From: Dendrocalamus latiflorus
Lineage: Eukaryota > Streptophyta > Magnoliopsida > Poales > Poaceae
Length of the DNA stretch: 64,000 nt
Reading direction: 5' to 3'
Assembly (NCBI GenBank): GCA_017311315.1
Contig: CM029664.1
Location: forward strand, 25,900,481-25,964,480
Made by a program: the position numbers and the translations under genes. Position 1 is the stretch's first letter, and each line of letters begins with the position of its first letter. This document shows positions 23,131 to 33,505 of this stretch, piece after piece. The notes beneath the pieces are model-generated. The model searched no databases, was not told the DNA's origin, and saw only the letters and a list, made by a program, of their open reading frames with translations.

Positions 23131-23729
23131 TTCTGTGTTTGTTGTGTTGTCGTGTGCCATCGTCGTCTAGTTAGCCGTCGACCGTCTTCCCTCTCTTTCT
23201 CTCTCTCGACTCCCTCCATGCTTCTAGACTCCCTCCCTTCTTTCTCACGGTCGGTAGTTATTTAGGTCATCGGTCGGTAGTTGTTTTCATTCGTTTAGTC
23301 TCGTCGTGTTGTTCGTTCGATCGTACGACGTCCATTCGTGCGGTTGTTCGTCCCGTCTTTGTTTAGTTGGTTCGTTCGTTTGGTTATTTCCTTAGTAGCT
23401 GTTTTAGGTTTAGTTTTCTCCTCCGTTCTGTTTGACCTAGCTTTAGCTGAGCATCGGTAGCCTTAGTCTAGTCCCTGTGGAGAACACGACACTCGCCGCT
23501 ATTTCAGTGGCAACCCGTGCACTTGCGGGTGTGCTATTTTCGCACGATCAAGCAACTTCGAAGCTATTTTCGCCGCTACTGTTTTCGCAGTAGAGGCTTG
23601 CCCCCACGTGCACCCTGTGGAGTACAACTTGGACGCGTGGCCGTTATCCCCACACGCACCCCCTGACAGCGAGTATGGGGGTCATCAGCGTCGGGAAGCA
23701 GCCCTGCCCGCGGGTCAGCCTTCGTAGAT
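23131..23729 (+). other. noncoding region between gag and tandem array
   Basis: It begins with a TC-rich stretch (23185-23250) and repeated CGTTCGTT-like text, followed by a GC-rich lead into the array. No trace of protease, RT or integrase is seen, so pol is absent, not merely damaged. Confidence 0.65.
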
Positions 23730-24480
23730 GGCGGAGGGCTCGCGCGTCAACCTCGGCTAGGCGCCAGCTCTGTTGCCCCACTTCGAAGGGTAAGGGGTGG
23801 AGCGCTTGCACGTCTACCTCGACTAGGCGCCAGCTCCGCTGCCACCACTGCGAAGGGTAGGGGATGGAGCGCTCGCACGTCTACCTCGATTGGGCGCCAG
23901 CTCCGCTGCCACCACTTTGAAGGGTAGGGGACGGAGCGCTCGCGCGTCTACCTCGGCTAAGCGCCAGCTCTGCTGCCCCACTTCGAAGGGTAGGGGATAG
24001 AGTGCTCGCGCGTCTACCTCAACTAGGCACCAGCTCCGCTGCCACCACTTTGAAGGGTAAGGGATGGAGCGCTCGTGTGTCTACCTCAACTAGGCGCCAG
24101 CTTCGCTGCCACCACTTTGAAGGGTAGGGGATGGAGCGCTCGCGCGTCTACCTCGACTGGGCGCCAGCTCTGCTGCCACCACTTCAAAGGGTAGGGGACG
24201 GAGCGCTCGCGCGTTTACCTCAACTGGGCGCCAGCTCCGCTGCTACCACTTCGAAGGGTAGGGGACGGAGCGCTTGCGCGTCTACCTCGACTGGGTGCCA
24301 GCTCTGCTGGCACCACTTCGAAAGGTAGGGGACAGAGCGCTCGCGCGTCTACCTCGACTAGGCGTCAGCTCCGCTGCCACCGCTCCGAAGGGGAGGGGAC
24401 GGAGCGCTCACGCGTCTACCCCGACTGGGCGCTAGCTTTGCTGCCACCACTTCGAAGGATAGGGAACGGAGCACGCGGCG
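23730..24480. repeat. 67-bp tandem array, Tat-like copy 2
   Basis: About eleven units of 66-67 bp with the same core as the array at 1-505 (GGAGCGCTCGCGCGTCTAC, then CCACTTCGAAGGGTAGGGG). Units vary by single bases and by one-base length changes. Confidence 0.93.
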
Positions 24481-24854
24481 GCCTACCAGGCGTAAAAGCG
24501 ATGGCGAAACAAGGGATCAGCGCGGTCACGTAAAACGACAGAGACACATACTTCAACCAAAGCCCTTTGTGCATTAGTCAGCGGTTGCATACAAGAAGGT
24601 ATAGCAAGAAACAAATGTACAAGCGTCCTCGGATGTTTGGCGCCGCTACTCGGCTGGCTCATCCTTAGCGTGTGTCCGCGCTGAAGTCCTGCTCGAGGAG
24701 GCCTGGGCCGCCCAGAAATCCAGCGATTCTTCGGCCTGCCACCAGCGTCGAAGACATCGCCGGGCCACAAGGTCAGAAACAAGCGGCCGATCCCTATCAA
24801 GCAGCTGCTCAAGCATAGCGACACACGCGGTCAGAATACAGGGGCAATCTCCAC

Positions 24855-24860
24855 TTTATT
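24855..24860 (-). terminator. AATAAA poly(A) signal of antisense gene, copy 2
   Basis: The minus strand reads AATAAA in the same context as 895-900. The last long antisense frame ends in a TAA overlapping this hexamer. Confidence 0.55.
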
Positions 24861-27800
24861 CACGAAAGCAAAGGGGGTACACACATGGCAACGCATGCCT
24901 ACACACCGGAACCCTGGCGTCACACCGGTGGGTCCGCGCCGTGCCCACGGGGGCAGCACCACCACCACCATGTCGAGGTACTTCGTCAATCCATTGACCG
25001 AAGTCCTCCTCACTGCCCATGGTCCGTCGCAGCTCTAGCTTCGCCGTGGCCTCCCCGATATACTCCCAGATTCGCTTATGGAAGGCCCGGGAAGCTCGAC
25101 GAATGGAGCGTATGGCACTCGACATCACCCTGGCTCCAGCAGGCATCTCTAGCGCGGGGTCAGCTAGCTCGTCGACATGCCGGCAGCCCCGGTGGTGTAG
25201 CAGCGCAAAGGCTAGGCGCGATGTCATAAAGGAGCAGTGGTTGCTGAAGGATTTGGTGGCACTAAGCACAAGGTTGGACGCGTCCGCGATTCGACAGAGC
25301 ATTCGAGGCAATCCTCGGGACGAAAGGAACAAGGTGGCACCTCGGCGACAAGGTCTTCGAGGGAGCCTTCAAGTGCCAGCATGGTGTCCCACGCCACCAC
25401 TGAGGCATCGCCTAGAGCGCGGTCCCGCTCTCTGAGAGACGTAGTGAGGCGGACTCTCTCCTCCTCCAGCGTAGTGATCTGCTGGAGCAGGCCGTCCCGC
25501 TCCTTCGCGGCCGTTCGCCGCGCAGCCTCTGTCGCCTCCAACCGCACCGCTGCCACGAGCGCCTCGGTGTGCGAAGTCGCTTCCGCGCGCTCCGCCTCTA
25601 AGAGTTGGATGCGATCGTCCTTGGCGGAATGTGCCCCCTCGGCTGCGCGAAGCACCTCTTCGGTGGTGCGCAACCAGTCCTCTAGCGCCTCCCGCTCATG
25701 GGCGTGAGCCGCCTGTAGCGCCCGGCCAAGGACAAGCGTCTGTACGAAAAAAAGATTAATAAACTTTTAAAGGACCACACATCGCTAAAAGGTCAGATAC
25801 TCACCCTCATTTCCGAGACCTCCACTGCGCTTCCAAGGCGCTCCGACCCGTAGGTTAGTAGCACCTGGTCATCCAGATTCGCGATCGCATTATCCGCGAC
25901 CCCTCTCCATGCTCCCAGCACCTCCGGTCAGGGGACGAAGTCCGCCAAGTTGGGGCGCACGGTCTCCACGGTGGCTACTCCGGGAGCGTTGGGCGTCCCT
26001 CCCGAAGGAATATCCCGCGCCTCGGAGAGCGCCTGCGCTCAGGGAAACAAGCCGCTACGAGAGGACGTGACGGTTAGAGCCCCATGAACGTACCATAGGA
26101 TTGTGACAAGCGAACTTACTTCGGCATCAGGTGCTAGATGTTGCTGACGTGTCTCCCTAGCTTCAGGGGGAATCGCAAGGATGGCAGTGCCTCCTGATGA
26201 AGCCGGCCCTTCGGGCTGGGGGACCTCCGCCCCGGAGTGTAATGCTGGTAAGCTCTGGGCCTCGGCCACCGCAGCCTTGGAGGAAGCTACAGGGACGGTG
26301 GGCCAGGGAGCCTCGGTGTCAGAATCAGAGTCCAACAGGCTCCTGACCTTGGTCGCCATAGCAAACCTCCTCCTCGGACGAGGAGGCGATCGTAGGCGCG
26401 GCCGCTTCGCCTTGGGGGAGCAAGGAGAGGACCCTTTCTCTGTAATCACTGCAGGCGGGAGCTCTGCTCTAGCCACCTCCGTAGGTGGCAGCTCCAACTC
26501 GGCAGCCACCGTAGGCAAAAGCTCTGCTTTAGCCACCTCCGCAGGTGGCAGCTCCGCCTCGGCAGCCACTGTAGGCGGGAGCTCTGCTCTAGCAACCTCC
26601 ATGGGTGGCAGCTCCGACTCGGTGGCCGCCACGGGTAAGGACTCCGCCCCAGCACCATCCATGGATGATAACCCCACCTTAGCGACCACCGCGGGCGACA
26701 AAGCCTCCCCCTCCCGATCGTCTGCGATACACTCTTGGTCCCCGGCACCGCCCAGAGACCCTTCGCCTTCGTCCTCCGCGCCCGCCTCCAGGTTTGAGTC
26801 GTCATAGTTCGCCGAATTGGAGTCGATGTTTGCCGCGCTGACGGGAGCAACGACAGCCAGTGCAACGGGTGCAGCCGCAGACGACCGAACCCTCCGGCGA
26901 GACGGTGGTCCTTTCCCCTTGGCATCCTCGTCTCGACGGCGAGGCTGGCTCGGGGCCGGAGGGGCGCGCTCCGGCACGCGAATGCCCAGGGCCTCGCACA
27001 CGCAGTTTATCCGCCCCAGCCCCGCCTCCGCAGTCGCAGCTGCGCGCAAATCATGCTCCCTAGTCGTGTACGGTCCAAGGAACACGCCCACCGCGCGCTC
27101 CGCGTCCTCTAGGTGAATCCCTATACACGACGGGAGGTGAAGTTAAAAAGACAATCCAATAGGCAGAAGTAGAAGATAAGACTCCGCTAGGACTTACGAA
27201 GGTCAGAGGGTCCCGGCAGTGAAGACACGGACAGGCGAACATTGTCACGCCGAAGGCCCCCAGCCATGATGCGCCATTCATAGGCGAGCGGCGCCATGTC
27301 GTACATGACGAACTCCTCGGTGAGGTCGCGCATATTGAAGCGGGCGGAGAACTCTTCGTCTGTCCTCATTGTCGATTGATACGCCAGGCGTGGTGTTGAA
27401 CGCCATCGACCGGCCCGAGCACTCAAGGCCGCTACCACTCGCCACACGGTGGTAAAACCACCGTCTCATCCAGTTCGGCTCCCACTTTATCTGAGTCGAG
27501 TTGGCAGGGAACATATTCCCGCATGACAATCGTAGGACGAAGTTGGAAAACGTCTCGTCTTTCCACCCTTTCGGTTGGCACCGAGCGTCGTAGAGAAATG
27601 CGAACATCGAGGCACTAGGCCAGCATGCCTCCGTGCACAAGGCCCAGCTGTACACAGCAAGGCGGGCCAGAGCGTTCGGAGTCAGTTGTGCCAGCTCAAG
27701 CCCGAAGGTTCGCAGGACGTCGTCAACAATCATGGTGGCCGGAATGGGAAGCCCAGCTTCAAAGTAAGCGATGAAGGCGATCGCCTCCGACTCCTACGGG

Positions 27801-28072
27801 TGCGGTTCTGTCTCGTTGCTGGCGGGCAGTCGCACCTCTCGGCGGTCCAATAGCTTCCCCTCGCGCAGCAGCGTGCGGATCGTCTCCTCCGTCGCAAGCG
27901 TGGGGCCCAAGATGCGGGAGCATGGGCCCTCCATCTTCTCTGTCGCCACCCACCATTTGTCTACCAGTGTAGAATCACGCCTTTCAAGCGTGTACTCCAC
28001 CTCGAGCGGCGAGGACCGCCGGGAGATAGCGTTATCGCCAGCCTTCTGAGCGTGTTCTTCGCCGTGTGCCAT
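24861..28072 (-). pseudogene. antisense gene of Tat-like element, copy 2 (four exons)
   Basis: Start ATG at 28072 (MAHGEEHAQKAG). Predicted exons: 28072-27198, 27120-26120, 26032-25805 and 25739 down to about 25226, possibly further. Introns: 27121-27197 (GTAAGT...ATAG), 26033-26119 (GTAAGT...GCAG) and 25740-25804 (GTGAGT...ACAG). Exon 1 holds a PF04195-like domain (FGLELAQLTPNALARLAVYS, IKWEPNWMRRWFYHRVASG). Exon 2 is rich in Ala/Ser/Pro, with repeats of the form ELPPxxVAxAE. Exon 4 encodes a coiled coil (LLQQITTLEEERVRLTTSL). A further block (NHCSFMTSRLAFALLHHRGC) lies in another frame in both copies. Damage: TAG at 27794-27796, a frameshift near 27350, TGA at 25928-25930. The product's role is unknown. 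Confidence 0.75.
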
Positions 28073-28135
28073 CGCTCTCCGGAAAGAGGGGTCAGAAGGC
28101 GTGTGGAGGGGACGCAGACGTGGTTCCACAGGAGG

Positions 28136-28143
28136 TATTTAAA
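28136..28143 (-). promoter_or_regulatory. TATA box of antisense gene, copy 2
   Basis: Minus-strand TTTAAATA, about 65 bp upstream of ATG 28072. It corresponds to the copy 1 TATA at 3915-3922. Confidence 0.55.
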
Positions 28144-28648
28144 GCCTCTTCATCTCCCGCACCGCCGGCAAGAGTAACCGACGGGAGACGAACCACTCGC
28201 CTCTCCACGATCGAAGCCGAAGCGCCGTAGCCGCCCACGCGCGTCACGCATGACAGCAGTGTGCAAGGGCCTGACAACGCACGACACGCCAATAGCATCC
28301 TGCCACGCTTCCGCTCCCCCAGGAATAAATGCAGGTCGCATGACGTGGCGCATCCTCCGGCACGTGTCGGCGCGATTCTCGGGGCCATCAATGCAGCAGC
28401 GGTAGGCTATGGGCCAGTCAACCTCAATGGCAACTTCGATGGGGTCTCCACCTCAGCAGGGACGCTTTGGCTCTGACTTCGGCCCCACCCTCTGTGCGGT
28501 AAGCCCGGAGACCACCTCGACTCTGATGGCTCGGGATGGCCCTACGCCTACTTCGGCCTATATGTCCGGGGTCCAGACGGGCCCCTGACTCGACCTCACA
28601 CGCTGGGGGCAGCTTCGTAAACTGCTCCTAACACTCTAAATATTTTAC
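28144..28648. other. region upstream of antisense promoter, cut by SIRE insertion
   Basis: GC-rich noncoding sequence. The end (28540-28648, with ACTTCGGCCTATAT and GGGGTCCAG) is repeated at 40509-40610, showing a tandem duplication in the host element. It continues after the SIRE insertion at 40250. Confidence 0.6.
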
Positions 28649-29178
28649 TGAGAGACCATGTGGTGGTGATCCCATGTGTATGATGAGTAATTGACATCAG
28701 TTTATGAGAGTCGAGTTTGGTTTGAGTGGTTCGGAGTCGAGTTGTGGCATGGTGCGACGGGCTCGGTCGGACTTGGTCATTCCTGGTCAAACGGGTTAGG
28801 ATGCATATTTTGATATTTTGACAGGTTTGGTCTTCATCATGGGCAAGCATGATGTGTTTGTGATATTTACGCTTTCATGTATCGAGCGGTGCTATTTGAC
28901 GTGTTTCTTGTCTGTGTGGCTGCAGGACATCGGGCGGAGTCGTGGCGAGACACGGTGGACCGGACTAGGCGCAGGTGGCGTTGAGGTCAGAACGATCGAG
29001 GATGTGTCGAAGACGACGTGGACTCGAGGTGGTTGCGAGGCGTGCGAGACAAGGAGCGCGGAAGCTTCCCGGAAGGTGCAGGAGGGGCGAAACGGGAATT
29101 TCGCAAGACTGCACAAGCGGGAGCGGGCTCCGTTGGATTTAGCGGGCGTAACGGGGCGGAGACCCGTTAGCCATGGGC

Positions 29179-29186
29179 TATAAATA
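29179..29186 (+). promoter_or_regulatory. TATA box, SIRE 5' LTR
   Basis: GGGCTATAAATAGG. The same motif stands in the 3' LTR at 38937-38944 and in the solo LTR at 10501-10508 (minus strand). Confidence 0.75.
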
Positions 29187-30093
29187 GGTTGGAGGGGCTG
29201 CATGCCCACTTGAACACTTCAAGGGATTTTAGGGTTTCCTTTAGTCAAAATAGGCTTTAGAGTTTGTTTTGGCTTTAGGCTTTAGTGGTTGAGAGTTGTT
29301 GGTGGAGGCAGAGTTGTGTTCTCTCTATGTCCCCTTCGATGGGTTTCTGAGACCTCTCTGTGTTGGTGTTCCTTCCAAGATGCATGTGTAGCTCTTGGTG
29401 TTCTTGAGGATTGAGAGGGTGAGGAGAGGGATTGAGTAGTGAATCCATGTAATCATTCCTCCGAATGTCCATGCGTATGGGGACGTAGTTCCTTGTATCC
29501 CTTGTAATGTTTGAATGGTTGGAATGAAATTTGAAGTTCTTCTCCCGAGCTCTCTGTTTCCCTTCGATGCCTCATTTCTTGATTTCTTGAGTTTTTGAGT
29601 TCTTGTGTTTTTCTTGTTGAGAAGGCCCAAAATGGGTTGCTCTAGGTTGGGATGATTCTCCAAGATCATTTGATCAAGTTTCCCAAGAGCAAACTTCATT
29701 TAATCTCAAGATTTCATTTTTGAGGCTTCCCTGTTCTTCAGAGCTTTTCTAGGGTTTGGTTGAATTCTTGATTCTCTTAAGGAAATGCCCTGAGTTTTGT
29801 CTGAGGAGTTCTATGGCTATTGCTAACATATATGCAAAATCTCTTGGCCATAGGATCAAAGGTTGGGAAGCAATTTGATTTTTGGCTCGGGTCTTGCAAA
29901 ATTTCAGATTTTTACCCATAATCTGAAACTCTTGCTTTTTGGTTTGATTCTCTTGTTTCTCAGGGTCCCCTTACTATTTGGTACGTTGTAGTAAGGCTTT
30001 GGATCAAAGAAATTGAGAGCAAACCCTCATTTTAGCCAAAAATCTGAAGTTTCGGTCTGCTGCCTGAAAATCCTGTTTGCTGTTTTTCTCGAG

Positions 30094-30292
30094 AGGTACT
30101 ACCGCTCCTCGAGAGGTACTACCGCTTAGAGGTACTACTGCTCGTCCTAGCGGTACTACTGGTTTTGTTCGGACCAGTCCGATCGGCCGCAATGAAATGT
30201 TCGGATGGTCCGAACGGCAAGAGGTACTACCGCTTGGCATAGCGGTACTACCGCCCAAAGGTACTACCGCTCGTCACCGAGGTACTACCGCT
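30094..30292. repeat. palindromic minisatellite cassette, SIRE 5' LTR
   Basis: Repeats of GGTACTACCGC and GCGGTACTACCGC, plus two longer palindromes, TCGGACCAGTCCGA near 30169 and TTCGGATGGTCCGAA near 30200. The corresponding cassette of the 3' LTR is 39853-40035. Confidence 0.85.
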
Positions 30293-30506
30293 TGCAGCCA
30301 GACTTGCGCTAAATTTGTTTTTCTTGATTGCGTTTTTTTGGATTTGGTTTATCCTTGTCTCTGTGATTTCCAGTGAGGGCTTATTTTCTATCTTCATAGC
30401 TCCCATAGCTATTGGAGAAGAAGCTTAAGTGAGGATACTTGTTGGGGGCATGTTTTTTAAAGATCGACATTCACCCCCCCCTCTGTCGCCATTTCGGTCC
30501 TACAAT

Positions 30507-30519
30507 TGGTATCAGCGCC
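30507..30519 (+). other. primer-binding site, SIRE element
   Basis: TGGTATCAGCGCC, two bases after the LTR. It differs by one base from the initiator tRNA-Met complement TGGTATCAGAGC seen in the other SIRE copy. Confidence 0.85.
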
Positions 30520-30560
30520 GGTTAGCTCTTTTCAATAGATCTTAACCGGTCTCAAGAGCC

Positions 30561-33505
30561 ATGGTGACGGACAAGTACTCGACCAAGCCTCCCGTCTTTG
30601 ATGGCCTGGATTACCCCTTCTGGAAGAGCCGAATGGAAACATACATCCAGGCTCAGGGGTATGCCATTTGGCGGAAGGTGAAGGTCAAATTTGTTGTTCC
30701 TGCCGATGAGAACATTAATGCTGGAAATATGCATGATGTTGTGGCAAACGCTAAGGCAAGGAACATCATAATCCAGGGCTTGAGTCGTAGCGAGTTTGAC
30801 CGCATATCTCATCATTCGTCCACCTTCGATATTTGGGAGACCCTCGATGCTTACCATGAGGGCACCACCCAGATAAAGACGGTGAGACAGGACCAGTTCA
30901 AGCGAGATTACAACAAGTTTGAAATGCTCGCTGGCGAGTCCCTTGATGAGTGTTTTGCGCGTTTTCACAAGATTCTGAGCAACCTCCGAGCGGTCGGTCT
31001 CACATACCCCGACTCGGATAACGCTCGACAAATGCTCACTGCACTCGACCTTCGTGTTTGGGAGATGAAGCTGACTACCATCAAGGACACTACGGACCTC
31101 TCGACTTTGACTCTTGATGCGCTGCTGTACTCGCGTCTCAAGACTCACGAGATTGACATTGTCTCTTGCAAGTCGAAGTCACAGTCGATGGCTCTAGTCA
31201 CAGATCCCAGCTCGGCTTCTGGTCCCTCTTCTGATTCTTCTTGCGGTTTCTCCCTTGCTGCTCTCTGTGACATAACTGATGATCAGTTAGAGCAGCTTGC
31301 GGATGATCAGCTGGCCCTCCTTGCTCGAAGATTCTCCCATGCTTACAAGGGGAGGAGGGACAGAAAGAGAGGAGGACCCGTGATTTGCTTCGAGTGTAGT
31401 GGCCCCAACCACATTCGGGCAAACTGCCCCAAGCTGGAGAAGGGCAAGAACGACTACGGCGGTTCGGGCAAGATCGACTACACCGACAAGAACCGCAACA
31501 AGAAGCCTCCAGCTCAAACGCCGGGAAAGAAGAAGTTCCGCAACTTTGGCAAAGCCAAGAAGCTCTTCCACCGCGTCCTCACTGCTTTCGACGACCTCGA
31601 CCTCAGCGAGGTGGAGGGATGGAGCGACGACGACGGGACGGGTGACCAAGAGCCCAAGGATGGCGGCGACGACTTCTCCGACATGTGCTTCATGGCCCTC
31701 GAGGGCGAACTCAGCGACAGCGAGCTGTACTCCGACTCGGATGAGGTATGTCCCACCTACGATCAGCTCAATCATGCTTTTCTTAAGCTAGGTGGTTTTC
31801 ATGCTAGAGCTAAGGCTAGGTGTACTGAGTTAGAGAAAGAAGTAGATAGACTGTCACTAGAGATTATTGCTCTTACATCTGCTCCCTCTAGTGATGATTG
31901 TGATACATGCTCTGCTTTGCTGGTTGATATGGAGAAATTAAGGACCTCGCATGATAGTTTGTCCTCTGAGCTCGATATTGTTAAGGTGGAGAATGTTAGT
32001 CTGCTTGCTGAGCTTGAAATGAGTAGAGTAGCGCCTATTTCATCTACTGTTGTTGAGACTACTTCTTGCACCTCATGTGAGGATAAGGACAATGCTTTTA
32101 TAGGTCATTATACCATGCTGCTCGATCTGCCCGAGTCTTGTGAAAACTGCAATAACTTGAAGATGAACCTAAAACGGGCAGATCATAAAATATCTGAGTT
32201 GTATGCTTGGTTGTGTGAACCAGTTGCGTCATGCTCGAACTGTCCTAGATTAACTACTGAACTTGAATCTGTTTCCAAGCAGTTTCAAGAAATGATTGAC
32301 CACAATAAGAAATTGGCTAATTATGCTTCTAAGGACCCTGTTAGCTCACCACGCAAAAATTGTGATAAACTAAAAATTGACTTGATTGCATTGGAAGAAA
32401 AATATGTGAAGCTAACTAAGGACTTATTAGAGAAGCCACAATCTTGTTGTGATGTGATTGTTGAGGAGGGGGAGTAGCTCCAGGGTAAGGTAGAGACGCC
32501 TAGCGACGTGAACCAACCGGCTAGCAGTAGGACTGTCCATTCAGAGTCGGCTGTGCGTGCACAAGCCATTCTTTCCTCTGCTGTTGGTTCTTCATCTGCT
32601 CCCTTACCTCCTGCTGTTCCCTCTTCCCCTGCTCTTCTTGCACCTCTCTCTTTCGGGAGTGTCAGTACCTTATGAACACTCTCGAGAGATTTGTAGGCGG
32701 CAAGAAGAAGCTTAATCTTATTCTAGACCAATCCAAGATTTGCAAGTTCAATCAAGGTCTAGGATATGATTTCTATGAGGACATGAGGAAGCATCCACCT
32801 GCTATTCTTAGACCTATAGTAGGAGGTGTGATCGAGGTCGAGCCCAGATCTGATGAAGTTAAATTCAAATCAGCGGGCTTTGTCCACGGGATCTCTGACA
32901 GCAAGGTGATTTCACTTGCCGCTTCGGCCTCTCAGAAGGCGAAGCTTGAGCGTGCTACTTCTACCTCTCAAAAGAAGAAGTATCACTGCACCTTCTGTCA
33001 GAAGGATGGGCATCTGATCGATCGATGCTTCAGGTGCGCCAAGATCGCGTGTAGAGACCGTGTTGAGTCTCCTAGGCGTATTCAGGGTCAGCCCCAGACC
33101 TTGAGTGCACCTAAGACCAACACGAGGTCTAGGTTTGCTCCTGTTGCGGAGTTTGGGCAGCATAGAGGACTTGATTTTTCTGAGTTTTCCGTTTTTTGTC
33201 CTCATGCTGCCCCTGGTCGTGTCTTCCGCCGTCCTGAGGGTAGATCTCGGTTTCCCCATCGAGATAGCTACCCGCGGCGTGATCAGCATGTTGCCGGTGT
33301 TCCGACTCGCTCTCCCGTAGCAGTTGGACCCCGCAACAGCTTCAGGTCTGCTCACAGACCTTCTGTTTCTTTGAGTCACGGAGAGCGTTGGGTAGATAGA
33401 GGTCAGTCGTGTTTGACTACTTCATCTGCTCCACGTGTTACTCAGTATTGGGTTCCAAAATCAGTCTTGATTTATCCCAGTACTGAGACTTTACTCTCTC
33501 GTTGA
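30561..33505 (+). pseudogene. gag: SIRE gag, interrupted
   Basis: Starts at ATG 30561 (MVTDKYSTKPPVFDG). The capsid region (FWKSRMETYIQAQGYAIW; LAGESLDECFARFHKIL) leads to zinc knuckle CFECSGPNHIRANC near 31390, an acidic segment, and a long helical coiled-coil part with many Ser/Cys. The first frame ends at TAG 32475-32477, where the sister copy has a Lys codon, so this is a nonsense change. Gag continues in another frame from about 32660 (NTLERFVGGKKK) to a second knuckle, CTFCQKDGHLIDRC, near 32990. It ends at TGA 33503-33505. Confidence 0.88.

Larger units (their letters stand above)
28649..30504 (+). repeat. 5' LTR of SIRE element (1856 bp)
   Basis: TATAAATA at 29179-29186. A palindromic minisatellite occupies 30094-30292, and a stem-loop ATAGC...GCTAT lies at 30396-30412. 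It has an extra repeat unit near 30115-30150 compared with the 3' LTR. Confidence 0.95.
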
